64,000 nucleotides of DNA, taken from positions 119,938,318-120,002,317 of the forward strand of contig NC_053041.3 in NCBI RefSeq assembly GCF_002575655.3, written 5' to 3'. The translations under genes and the position numbers were made by a program. Position 1 is the stretch's first letter. The number at the start of each line of letters is the position of its first letter. Below are positions 55,150 through 64,000 of this stretch, in pieces. The notes under the pieces are model-generated. The model had not been told where the DNA came from and searched no databases. It saw only the letters and a list, made by a program, of their open reading frames with translations. The DNA comes from Aegilops tauschii subsp. strangulata. Its lineage: Eukaryota > Streptophyta > Magnoliopsida > Poales > Poaceae.

Positions 55150-56090
55150 TTGGTTGGTACGGTACTATTTGTAATCTCTACTCCTAATGGAGCAGTTGGT
55201 AGTCTCCGCCGGTCAATTTTCGTCCCACCACTTTTGTCCGGTTTTTTCCTTAGGTTTTTTTGGTTCCGTCCACCACCTCCCCTCCGCTGGTTTTACCGTC
55301 GCGACAGAACCAATCCCTCGCTAGCCCTACCTCGTCTCCCATCTCCAGTCGCAGCCGCCGCCGCCGCACCCCAATCCAACCCCGCCGCCGGCGATCTCCT
55401 CGCCCCCCTGCGCCGCCGCCCCCAACCTTCTATTCCTCTCCCAAGGGAAGGGAAGGGAAGGCAAGGGAAGGGAAGGGAGAGGGAGCACCCAAATCCACGG
55501 CGGCATCAGCGCGTCGTCGTCGACCTGATCCGCGTCCGTCCTCGAGGGAGGTCGGCCATGGAGGTCCGACCCGGCCCGGCAGTAGCCATGGACGGACGGA
55601 GATGCTCCAATCCCTACCCTCAAGGACGACGCCTCAACCTTCAAGGACGCGCGCCGGCGACCGCGGATCTCCGGTGACGGCTATGGTGAGTGTGTACCTG
55701 CGGACGTTCTTCCTCGAATTCATCATCTCCCCCTGCTCGTGATTTCTTCCTTGGTTTATTTTCTTTTGTGTGCAGGACGACTGCCCCGGATCTGGACGCA
55801 CGACCTGCAGCTGCAACAGCAGCTGGACGACCGAACGCACGAGCCCTCCCTCCCTCCCTCATGGCTCTGCTTCCTCCCCTCCGTCACCGCCGAGGACCAG
55901 CTCGCCGCTCTCGCCGCCGTCGCCCGCGCCTGCGCCGGGCTCGTGGCCGCGCGGACCGCGCCCCTCTGCGCCGTGCTCCAGGACCGCTTGAGAAACCGCC
56001 GCCGATCTCGTCGCTACGATCCGCTTGAGGAGCCGCCGCCGATCTCGTCGCTACGATCCGCTTGAGGAGCCGCCGCCGATCCCCATCCAG
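55150..56090 (+). other. Gene-like GC-rich segment with an ORF fragment
   Basis: Plus strand. A leader-like CT/GC-rich stretch (55260-55680), then an apparent intron (donor ATGGTGAGTG near 55684, acceptor TTTTGTGTGCAG at about 55777) and an exon. One frame there reads SVTAEDQLAALAAVARACAG and VLQDRLRNRR, plausible helices but no known family. The exon runs into three 37-bp repeats. Fragment of an unknown gene or a transduplicated piece. Confidence 0.3.
55984..56088. repeat. 37-bp tandem repeat, ~2.8 copies
   Basis: CCGCTTGAG(G/A)A(G/A)CCGCCGCC starts at 55984, 56021 and 56058. Confidence 0.95.
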
Positions 56091-57860
56091 GTCACAGCCG
56101 GTATAGACGTTCTGGCGCCAAGATCGGCTATAGTCGGAAATAGGTATTATATGTACTCCTTTTTCCTCCTTTTTCTAAAATTAACTATTTGGAACAGGAG
56201 CTGCCACATCTGCAAGATCAGTATCCTGAAATTCACAAATCAGCAATAGCAAGATCAGCTACACAGGATCAATTGACAAATCAGCAGATCTAGGTGAGCT
56301 ACTCCATTTTGACTATGGTTGTAACAGTGTCAACAGTATGAGTAATTTGACATCTGTGATTTACTCCATCTGCTACTGTACTTTAGTTTAGTTTACTTAT
56401 TAATCAAAAATCTTAAAGGAGTACTCCAATTCATCGTTAAAACAGTTTATGCAAGCACTAAAGGAACAGTTTCAGTTAATTCTAATTAACTAGGAAAGTT
56501 TCAGCTAATTTAAAAAGGAAAAGTTTTAGTTAATTTTAATTAAAAGAAGAGAAGAGAAGAGAATAGCAGAGCAAGCAATGCTACTGCTCCAAGCTAATCT
56601 GACTGCAGATCAGAAACTACTGCAAGCAGCTCCATGAAAAGGAGTATTTTGGCACTCAACTGCAGAATACACAAATCTCTACAGCAAGCTACTCCAAGCA
56701 GTACACCAACTAATGTCACTTCAAGCAGTACTACACCAACTAAGGTCACTTAAAGCAGTAGTACACCAAGATACAAATACTGATGTTACTTAAAGCAGTA
56801 ATCTCTTCAGTTAACTATAGCTACAAATACTGCAAGCTACTGCCAATGACCAAGTACTAACACCAAGCTACACCAAGTACTGTATGAGTACCATTGAACT
56901 ACTCCAATAAGAACTACTAGATCATTGAACTACTCCACGGTGCAGTAATATAAATTCAGTTAAGTGCTTTAAATTTCGTCAAATTTGATTAATGGAAAAG
57001 ATTCACCTAGCAAGGTTTATTTGACATGGAGTAGTTTATTTGATAGGAGTAAACACTAGCAATATTTGACAGTAAAAGCAATATTGAATGGAGTAAACAT
57101 TAGCACTAATTGAAATGAGTAAACACTAGCAATATTGACATGGAGTAGTTTATTTGACACTAGCATTACTGCTGATAATAGCAACATTAATACATGGAGT
57201 AGTTTATTTGACAGGAGTAAACAATAGTAACAGGGTGTGTGGTCAAGGGGGTGTGTGTGCTCAGACAAGAAGAGAGCAAGCAAGCAAGCAGTTAACTGAA
57301 ACTGAAAAAGGGTGTGTGTGCTCAGACAAGGAGGAGAATTCAGAGAAGAGAAATTAACTGTAATTCAAGCAAAAGCAACAGGCAAGCACTGCTGCAAAAT
57401 TCAGCACAATCAGTTGATTTTTGCTTGCTTTGTCTGCACTTCAAAATTCAGCACAATCAGTAGGCAGTACTGCATAATTTTAAAAGGATTTGAATCCGTC
57501 TGTACTTCACCTAAAATTCACCTAAGAGCTACTGCAAGCAGGTCTACTTGCTTTTGGGGTGTTCTTGCACAAACTGTTTGTCTGCAATGCCACATAAGCA
57601 TGTGTGCTAAACCTGTCTGTCTAAAGCAAGCAAACACCAAACAATTTTTCAGCTAAATCTGTCTGCTCCAATCTGTTTGTTGAAGTCTACTTGCACAAAT
57701 CCGTCTGCTGCTGCTTGCTCCAAGAACAAGAAGAGAAGAGAAGAGCAGTAATCTTGCACAAATCTGTCTGCTACTGCTTGCACAAATCTCTACAAGGTCT
57801 ACTGCTCCAAGCAAGCAAGCAGCGCAAGAGAAGATCTGAAGATGACAGGAGAAGGGGAAA
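56091..57860. repeat. AT-rich region of short dispersed direct repeats
   Basis: Phrases such as GGAGTAAACACTAGCAATATT, CATGGAGTAGTTTATTTGACA (57141, 57194), GGTGTGTGTGCTCAGACAAG (57250, 57311) and CACAAATC(T/C)GTCTGCT recur. No gene. It separates two oppositely oriented gene-like pieces. Confidence 0.5.
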
Positions 57861-58210
57861 AGGAGACCTTTTTAATCCGGCGAGCTCCTTGCTGAGCTCC
57901 TCCACCCGCATCTTTGCCTTGAGCGCGTAGCCATCCGCGGACACGGGGTCTCCGCGTTTCCACCCTGGCGGCACCCAGTACGGGTCGACGCGGATCTCCC
58001 GGCGCAGGGCCGCGAGCTCGTCCGGCTCGAGCCAGTACTCCATGGCGCCGTCGGCGTTGTGGCAGCGGCAGATGCGCTCGGCCTCCTCCATGGCGCCATC
58101 GGTGTGCTTGAGGATGTGGTCCAGCCACACCACCGCGACGGCCTCCTCCCTATCTCCCGCATCCACCGCCTCCGTCGCCAGATCCAGAGCAGGCGCATCA
58201 AAGCTTGACC
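57860..58210 (-). other. Unrecognised conserved-looking ORF fragment
   Basis: Minus strand, about 58205-57860. The ORF has balanced amino-acid use and ordered features (VVWLDHILKHTDGAMEEAER, DPYWVPPGWKRGDP, then a helical VEELSKELAGLK), unlike the GC artefacts elsewhere. It would start at ATG 58166 or continue upstream in frame past 58200. I do not recognise the family. It may be the first exon of a host gene or a fragment captured by a transposon, given the Stowaway-type end 240 bp away. Confidence 0.4.
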
Positions 58211-58442
58211 TCGGATGTGGGGTGCGAGTGGACGACGGGTGTGAGTGGAGGCGGGAGAAAGACAGCGGTGACGGGGAGAGCTGGTGGCCGCCTGGCCGGC
58301 GAGGTGGGCGAGGTGGTGGCCGGCGAGGTGGCAGTACAGAGGCGATGGGGAGAAGAGAGGCGACGACTGAGTGGCGAACAGAGGCGAGCGAGTGGCGAAC
58401 AGAGGCGGCGCGTGGGTAAAAATGGAAAGTTCAGAAAATTCG

Positions 58443-58503
58443 TAACGTAACAGAACTTGTACAGGATTTCTCCAGCGACAAGTATTCCGGAACAGAGGGA
58501 GTA
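58443..58503. mobile_element. Stowaway/mariner-type terminus (single end)
   Basis: ...AAGTATTCCGGAACAGAGGGAG followed by TA; the complement reads CTCCCTCTGTTCCGGAATAC, the familiar Stowaway start, with TA as target. I found no matching left end nearby, so this is a truncated element or one whose mate has decayed. Confidence 0.6.
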
Positions 58504-58509
58504 GTTTAT

Positions 58510-59925
58510 ACACAGTTCATACAACATTGCATGTTCACACAGCCAACAGTGTGCTATCCATTGATGTGTTATCCATTAACGCCTCTCTCTCAGACCTCAT
58601 GTGTCGCCCCCCTCCATTCATCCATGCATGAGTATCAGTTTCATGGGTTAATTTATCACTGCATATTATTAATTGTGCTTCTGTTTTTGCCTCTTGCCAG
58701 CAAGCACGACAATAACAAGTTTAGAGCCATCAGTTTCTCAGTACCCTGTTGGTTTCAGTGTTAAATGGCCACAAGTTTATTGATCTAAATATGTAAATCT
58801 TTCTTGTTTTGTTTTCATTTTCATGCGCTACTCTATTAGGAATAACAACTAAAAAACATTGAAAGTTGGATTTGATTTCCTTCCCAACACAAGCAACAAA
58901 TATAATAAATGTCTCACATCCTTAACTCCGGCAAAATATTAATTGACTGACACAATGGATCTGTCTATTAATCAAGAGTGTATTACTAAAACTACAGATT
59001 GATTGTTTTTTAGTTATGCAGCATATAGTATTCTCCCCAGTTCTGCTAGATTGGATTGTTAGTTCATGTACTTTGGTAAATCATTTTGGAAATTTTGATT
59101 AGGAAACTAATTTGTGTTCATGTTGGTTTATCTATGCTCCTTTGTCATTGATGCGCCTACTGTACTGTAATTATTTAGTTCCTCCGCTTATAGGATGATC
59201 TCAGGTTTAGTAGTGATATAAAAAATACATTTCTGCGTTTTCCCTCTGCAGCTGTGTTGCTACGTCACTTTCTGTTCCTTATGGTCTGCCACTATTTGAC
59301 GTCCTTTTTGTGCTCAAACATTTCTCGTTGTTCCTTGCATGATCCAAATGAGCTTGGTTACGTACAAAATTATTGTGGAGGGTCTCAGGTAATCGTTGCT
59401 GTTGAAGATTACGCCCTGGTCATGATTTTCATTTTCAAACTTGCCATTCATCAGAGGTGATTTCTCTTGCCCCTTCATCGGTTAATTCCTTTTGCTTGGC
59501 GGACTGATTCACAACTTGAGTGGATCCCTGTGGAATTCTACAATGGGATGTGTTTTTATTATGTATGTAGGTTTTGGATGGAGTGCACTCATGCATTATA
59601 TTGGAGTAGGAACCTGGCGAGGAGGAGGATACCATGGGGAGGCGAACCTGGTAAAATAGGGGTGAAAGTAGAATATAGGTATGTTATCCGTGGCAAGAAC
59701 TTGGTGGATTGTTTTCCATTTAGTTGTGTTCATTACTGAAAAAATGGTATATCGTTTTTTGTTCTTTGCAAATTAAATTATCAATCCATAACATTTTTGT
59801 CATTCACAAAATAAATTATCTGTGTAGAAGTCTATATGAGCATTAACTAGAAGGCCACGATATATTTCTTAGTGTACTATGTGGAATGTTTGCCCCTGAA
59901 CTGGCCCTCTGTTCCAACTAAAAAA
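58510..59925. other. Unassigned AT-rich DNA
   Basis: 59250-59740 has two plus-strand ORFs (68 and 90 codons) flanked by splice-like CTGCAG/ and /GTATGT signals, without recognised domains. It could be decayed gene exons. Otherwise nothing. Confidence 0.3.
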
Positions 59926-60026
59926 ATGACCCCTTGTTGTGTTTTATTTTTGTACGTAAAATGGTATTTTTAAAATTTTGTTGCCAGTCCACCATTTGCC
60001 AGTGAATTAGGGCTGCATTTTAGATT
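59926..60026. repeat. Direct repeat pair with 60565-60662
   Basis: The pair shares GTACGTAAAAT.{0,2}TAT, GCCAGTGAATTAGGGCTGCATT and surrounding sequence. The second copy ends exactly where the CACTA element begins, so the insertion interrupted the second copy. Confidence 0.75.
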
Positions 60027-60359
60027 AGAAACATGAAGTAACTATGACGTCCACCGCATGAAGCCAGATTGAATCTAATGAAGGAAATGTGGGTAATCAT
60101 GTTCTACATATACTATTAAAGGGCAATTCGTATATCGTTTTGTTCATTTCATCGTTCCATCCCTCCTTGAATTGACTTTACCCACGATCTTTTCCCTTTT
60201 CATTTCCTTTTATTGAGGAAAGACTGTAGGTTCGTGTTTTCCTTATCGAGGACACTGTGAAGGCTTCTAATGCAGTTTTACAAGAAGCATCTATGGAGCT
60301 AATTCAGAGGTTAGGTAGTGCTTGTCATGTTTTTTCATTTTTAACCACTGTTCAAGATA

Positions 60360-60532
60360 TCTTCCGATATTTCTGATAAATCGGCCGATTTATCGCTTAC
60401 CGTTGTCTGACCGATAAGATAAATCGGTCGATAAATCAACTGATATGTCGATAAATCGCCCGATATGCCGATAAACTGGTTGATTTACCCCTTATCATGG
60501 GTCGACCGATAAGTTCCCGATAACGATATCCC
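60360..60532. repeat. CGATAAATCG-motif cluster
   Basis: The words GATAAATCG, CGATTTATC, CCGATAAG and CGATATG(T/C)CGATAAA alternate in both orientations about ten times in 170 bp. Degenerate short-period repeat; function unknown. Confidence 0.75.
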
Positions 60533-60662
60533 CAACATTGTTTTTAACTATGGTGTCTAGGATGAAATGACCCTTAGTTGTGATTCCATTTTTTGTATGT
60601 AAAATTATATTTTTTAAGTTTTGTATTCAGTCTGCCACTTGCCAGTGAATTAGGGCTGCATT

Positions 60663-60920
60663 CACTAGTAGAAAACTAGGCTTTGGTCACAGGGCAATAT
60701 TCACATTAGTCCCGGTCCAGTCACGAACCGGGACTAATGTGAGCATTGGTCCCGGTTCGTGCGGCCAGGGGCCTGCCGGGCCTCGTGGGGGCATTGGTCC
60801 CGTTTCGTCCGGACCCGTTGGTCCCGGTTGGTGGGACAAACCGGGACCAATGGGCCATGCTCCTGGCCCACCACCCTTTAGTCCCGGTTCCTACCACAAA
60901 CCGGGACTAAAGGGCTGGTC
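60663..60920. repeat. CACTA terminus and palindrome array (second copy)
   Basis: Four CCCGGTT/AACCGGG pairs, matching 38150-38446 in reverse order with small changes and one lost unit. Confidence 0.85.
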
Positions 60921-61649
60921 CTAGTTGCGGCCAGTGTTCCCACCTCGCCAACCGAAGGGCGCTCACACCAGTTTATAAGCCCGTCCCTCTATGCCTTGTT
61001 GAGCTTCTCTTAAAGTGAAAATAGATGCCCTTATACAGGGAATTTGACCTAAATTCACAGTAAATTTCATAGAAATTTATTATGAATTTAGGTTGAATTT
61101 TCTCTATAAGCGCATCTATGTTTATTTTTTTATATTTATAAAATAAATAAACCTTAATAAAATAAATAAAACTAAATAAACCTTAATAAAATAAAATAAA
61201 CTATAGTAACTACAATAAATAAACCTTAATAAATTAAGTAAAAATAGCAGCAGTAAAATAAATAAAAATAGCAGTAGTAAAATAAATAAAAATAAAATAA
61301 TTAAAGTAAAATACATAAGTAATTAGAAATAAAATAAATAAGTTTTTTGTTGTAAGTAGAAACAAAACAAAACAAATAAAGCAAAAGAGAAAAAAAACAA
61401 AGGAAAAAATTATGCCACCTACTAGGCCACAACGGCCTGAATACGACTAGAAACCCATCCATGGGCCAGGATTCAGGCCCGCAGAAGGCCCAGTAGGCCC
61501 CACAGGCAAAGAGAATAGTTAGGCCCGAAAGCCTGCAGTTGAGAGGAGTTCGAGAGGGTGGGCGCAGCAGCGCTTATAAACCACTCTCAAGCTCTCTCAA
61601 CTAGCGAGGTGGGACTAAACTTTTGACGCGGGGCAGCAAAAGGCCTTTG
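60921..61649. other. CACTA 5' noncoding region (second copy)
   Basis: Counterpart of 37390-38145: inverted AAATTCA motif (61045-61100), A-rich simple sequence with AAAAATAGCAG repeats (61240-61290) and the CAGTAGGCC/GGCCTGAATACGACT block (61425-61500). Confidence 0.6.
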
Positions 61650-61770
61650 GTCCCGGTTGGTGCCACCAACTGGGGGGCATTGGTCCCGGTTCGTGGCACC
61701 AACCGGGACCAAAGGCCTTTAGTCCCGGTTGGTGCCACGAACCGGGACCAAAGAGTGCCCTATATATACC
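61650..61770 (+). promoter_or_regulatory. CACTA transposase promoter (second copy)
   Basis: Three CCCGGTT/AACCGGG palindromes, the first truncated (AACTGGGGGG), then the TATA box CCTATATATACCCC (61759-61772). Same order and spacing as 37245-37385. Confidence 0.65.
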
Positions 61771-62142
61771 CCATCGCCACAGCAGAGCACTCCACAGTGC
61801 TCTGTTTTTTCTGGCCGGCGAGGGGAGGGCATTTGGGTGCTCTAGCTCACCTCCTATGCACATGAGGTGTTCGATGAAATGTCTGAGCCACACTAGTTAA
61901 TCTTTCTCCTCTCGAAACTCGACCTCCGAGCTCCATTTTCCCCGAGATTTGTCTAGGTTTAGTGGTCCGTCACGTCCCGTTCCCGTCTTCACCGCCGTCG
62001 ATCGCCCGCGCCGATCTCGTCGCCAGCACCACCGTGGTGAGCCTCTTGTTCTTATCTTCTTTCTGAAAGGAAAAAAATCTTACTTTAGATAGTTACTTGT
62101 CTAATTTTGTTACTTTTATTATTCCTTCTTATTACATAGTGC

Positions 62143-62592
62143 GATGGTTTTGGTATCCGCCCCCGTCGGCCCTCGTCCTGTCTATGATTCAGATGTGGTA
62201 TATATATTATCTTTTTATAACTATTTGGTTCATTTATTGTTTATGACAAATATGCCGACCAACGTGACATAGATTTTATTTATCTAGGAGGTGGTTGAAC
62301 CGGAAATTCCAACCGACCCTATTGTCGAGAGGTTAAATTTAGTTGAAGAAGCAAACAATTAGTTGAAGGAAAAATAAAAAAAATTGAGGAGGAGAAGATG
62401 ATATTGGAGTTGCATGTTGCGGATGTCGTCGATGATCACAAGATCAAGATGGATGCAATGCGCTTGAAGATTAGAAAGATTAGAAAATATGCCATTCATA
62501 CCGAGGCTTGGTATCATTATGCCGTTGGATCAATTGTTACCTTGGTTGCGATTATGATCGCATTTGTTTTCGCATTGAAATGTTTTACATAG
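62143..62592 (+). pseudogene. Small CACTA ORF with C-terminal membrane segment (second copy)
   Basis: Exon 62143-62197 (ATG, donor GTATAT) joins 62288 onward (acceptor CTAG), in phase: VYDSDV/EVVEPEIPTD. TAG at 62360-62362 and a lost base in the next A-run break it, exactly as in the first copy. The open C-terminal 64 codons (62398-62592) are identical in protein to the first copy, with a charged helix then a membrane stretch. No family recognised. Shared lesions mean either a common defective ancestor or a real start at 62398. Confidence 0.55.
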
Positions 62593-62776
62593 TTTCAATG
62601 TATGGTTTAATTAATTAGATGCTCTAGAGAGCTATATATATGTTGTTAGATGAGAACTATGTATGTACTTTTGTTTTAATGTGATGATGAACTTCTATTA
62701 ATCTGGTCACTTAATTATCTATTCATGATGTTCTGTAATGGTTTTCGACACACTTAATTATATATAATGCACGCAG

Positions 62777-64000
62777 ATGAACCGGCAATGGATGTACGGT
62801 GACAGACACACCTCCGAGTACATTACGGGCGTGCATGATTTTCTCGAAGTGGCTGAGGCAAACAAGCAGAATGGTTTTATGTGTTGTCCATGCCCTACAT
62901 GTGGGAATACGAAGTCTTACTCTGACCGAAAAATCCTTCACACCCACCTGCTTTACAAGGGTTTCATGCCACACTATAATGTTTGGACGAGGCATGGAGA
63001 AATAGGGGTTATGATGGAAGACGGCGAAGAAGAAGAGGACGATGACTACTATGTGCCCCCTGAATACGGTGATGCTGCAACGGGGGAAGCTGCTGAAGAT
63101 CAAGAGGAACCAGACGATGTGCCCAATGATGCTGCAAGGGGGGAAGCTGCTGAAGATCAAGAGGAACCAGTGCCCGATGATGATGATCTCCGCCGGGTCA
63201 TTGTCGATGCAAGGACGCAATGCGAAAGTCAAAAGGAGAAGCTGAAGTTCGATCGCATGTTAGAGGATCACAAAAAAGGGTTGTACCCCAATTGCAAAGA
63301 TGGCAACACAAAGCTCGGTACCGTACTGGAATTGCTGCAGTGGAAGACAGAGAATGCTGTGCCTGACAAAGGATTTGAGAAGCTATTGAAAATATTGAAG
63401 AAGAAGCTTCCAAAGGATAACGAATTGCCCGACAGGACATACGCAGCAAAGAAGGTCGTATGCCCTCTAGGATTGGAGGTGCAGAAAATACATGCATGCC
63501 CTAATGACTGCATCCTCTACCGCGGTGCGTACAAGGATCTGAACGCATGCCCGGTATGCGGTGCATTGCGGTATAAGATCAGACGAGATGACCCTGGTTG
63601 AAACGTCTGTTCAGAAACGAAGAGCATGCCAAGTTGATGTGATGGCACAGTGAGGACCGTAAGAAAGACGGGAAGTTGAGAGCACCCGCTGACGGGTCGC
63701 AGTGGAGAAAAATCAAGAGAAAGTACTGGGCTGAGTTTGCAGCTGACCCAAGGAACGTATGGTTTGGTTTAAGCGCGGATGGCATTAATCCTTTCGGGGA
63801 GCAGAGCAGCAATCACAGCACCTGGCCCGTGACTCTATGTATGTATAACCTTCCTCCTTGGATGTGCATGAAGCGGAAGTTCATTATGATGCCAGTTCTC
63901 ATCCAAGGCCCTAAGCAACCCGGCAACGACATTGATGTGTACCTAAGGCCATTAGTTGCAGAACTTTTACAGCTGTGGAATGGAAACGGTGTACGTACGT
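62777..64000 (+). pseudogene. TNP2-like CACTA transposase, 5' part (second copy)
   Basis: Starts MNRQWMYGDRHTSEYITGVH and stays open to 63601 (274 codons). At 63596 a 73-bp segment present in the first copy (35348-35420) is missing, bounded by a GGT microhomology; this shifts the frame. Restored homology follows, with TGA at 63640-63642 where the first copy has CGA (LMRWHSED). CAG is kept at the site where the first copy has TAG (DGSQWRK). The gene leaves the window at LRPLVAELLQLWNGNG. Non-functional. Confidence 0.85.

Larger units (their letters stand above)
60663..64000 (+). mobile_element. CACTA transposon, 5' part, same family as 24815-38446
   Basis: Starts CACTAGTAGAAAACTAGGC at 60663, preceded by ATT (presumed TSD; the mate is beyond the window). 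The first 3.3 kb parallels the right end of the 13.6-kb element in inverse orientation: palindrome array, T/A-rich block with a TAGCAG repeat, promoter array, leader, small ORF and transposase. It runs off the window in the TNP2 gene. Confidence 0.92.

Overview
This window looks like intergenic, transposon-packed DNA from a large grass genome of the wheat/barley/Aegilops (Triticeae) type. The evidence is the sequence itself: three CACTA transposon bodies with CACTA...TAGTG ends, a Mutator-like element with a FAR1-type transposase, a long solo LTR, a Ty1/copia element and decayed pentatricopeptide-repeat (PPR) gene pieces. Almost nothing reads as an intact host gene. Family names (for example Caspar-like) are from memory of the families; boundaries were placed by reading target-site duplications (TSDs).

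Layout, left to right. 1-3206 is the right-hand part of a CACTA element entering from the left. 3210-7300 holds the first remnants (A, B, C) of a DYW-class PPR pseudogene. 8169-12813 is a complete Mutator-like element with 48-bp terminal inverted repeats and a 9-bp TSD; it carries a three-exon, 773-codon FAR1-type transposase that reads intact. A 206-bp hairpin MITE (12832-13037) and a field of near-palindromic motifs follow. PPR remnants D (16406-17939) and E (23095-24330) are separated by a retroposon-like insertion (17940-23094), which is itself split by a 3874-bp solo LTR (19060-22933, TSD AGTGG).

24815-38446 is a complete 13.6-kb CACTA element (TSD CGA) on the minus strand. It has a broken transposase, a small upstream ORF with a membrane segment, and a multi-exon second gene ending in a Ulp1-like cysteine protease. 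Each of its two main genes has a TATA box directly downstream of the same kind of CCCGGTT...AACCGGG palindrome array. 38573-39757 is a noncoding retroposon-like insert (10-bp TSD). 39870-45221 is a copia element with 156-bp LTRs (TSD ATTGT), broken by nonsense codons and by a nested 1275-bp non-autonomous CACTA element (TSD AAT) that contains a 5S-rRNA-derived segment.

45650-46400 is PPR remnant F, whose flank duplicates the flank of remnant C. 46430-46670 is a 35-bp minisatellite. 46690-55010 is probably a decayed gypsy-type LTR interrupted by other DNA, including a FAR1 gene fragment near 50.2-50.8 kb. 55150-58500 holds two unrecognised ORF pieces and a Stowaway-type end. 60663 to the window end is the 5' part of a second CACTA element of the same family as the 13.6-kb one, in opposite orientation, with its own promoter array, small ORF and broken transposase.

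The genes do not form a pathway. They are the transposition machinery of several element families and decaying host gene copies. The only gene I judge possibly functional is the FAR1-type transposase at 9752-12250.
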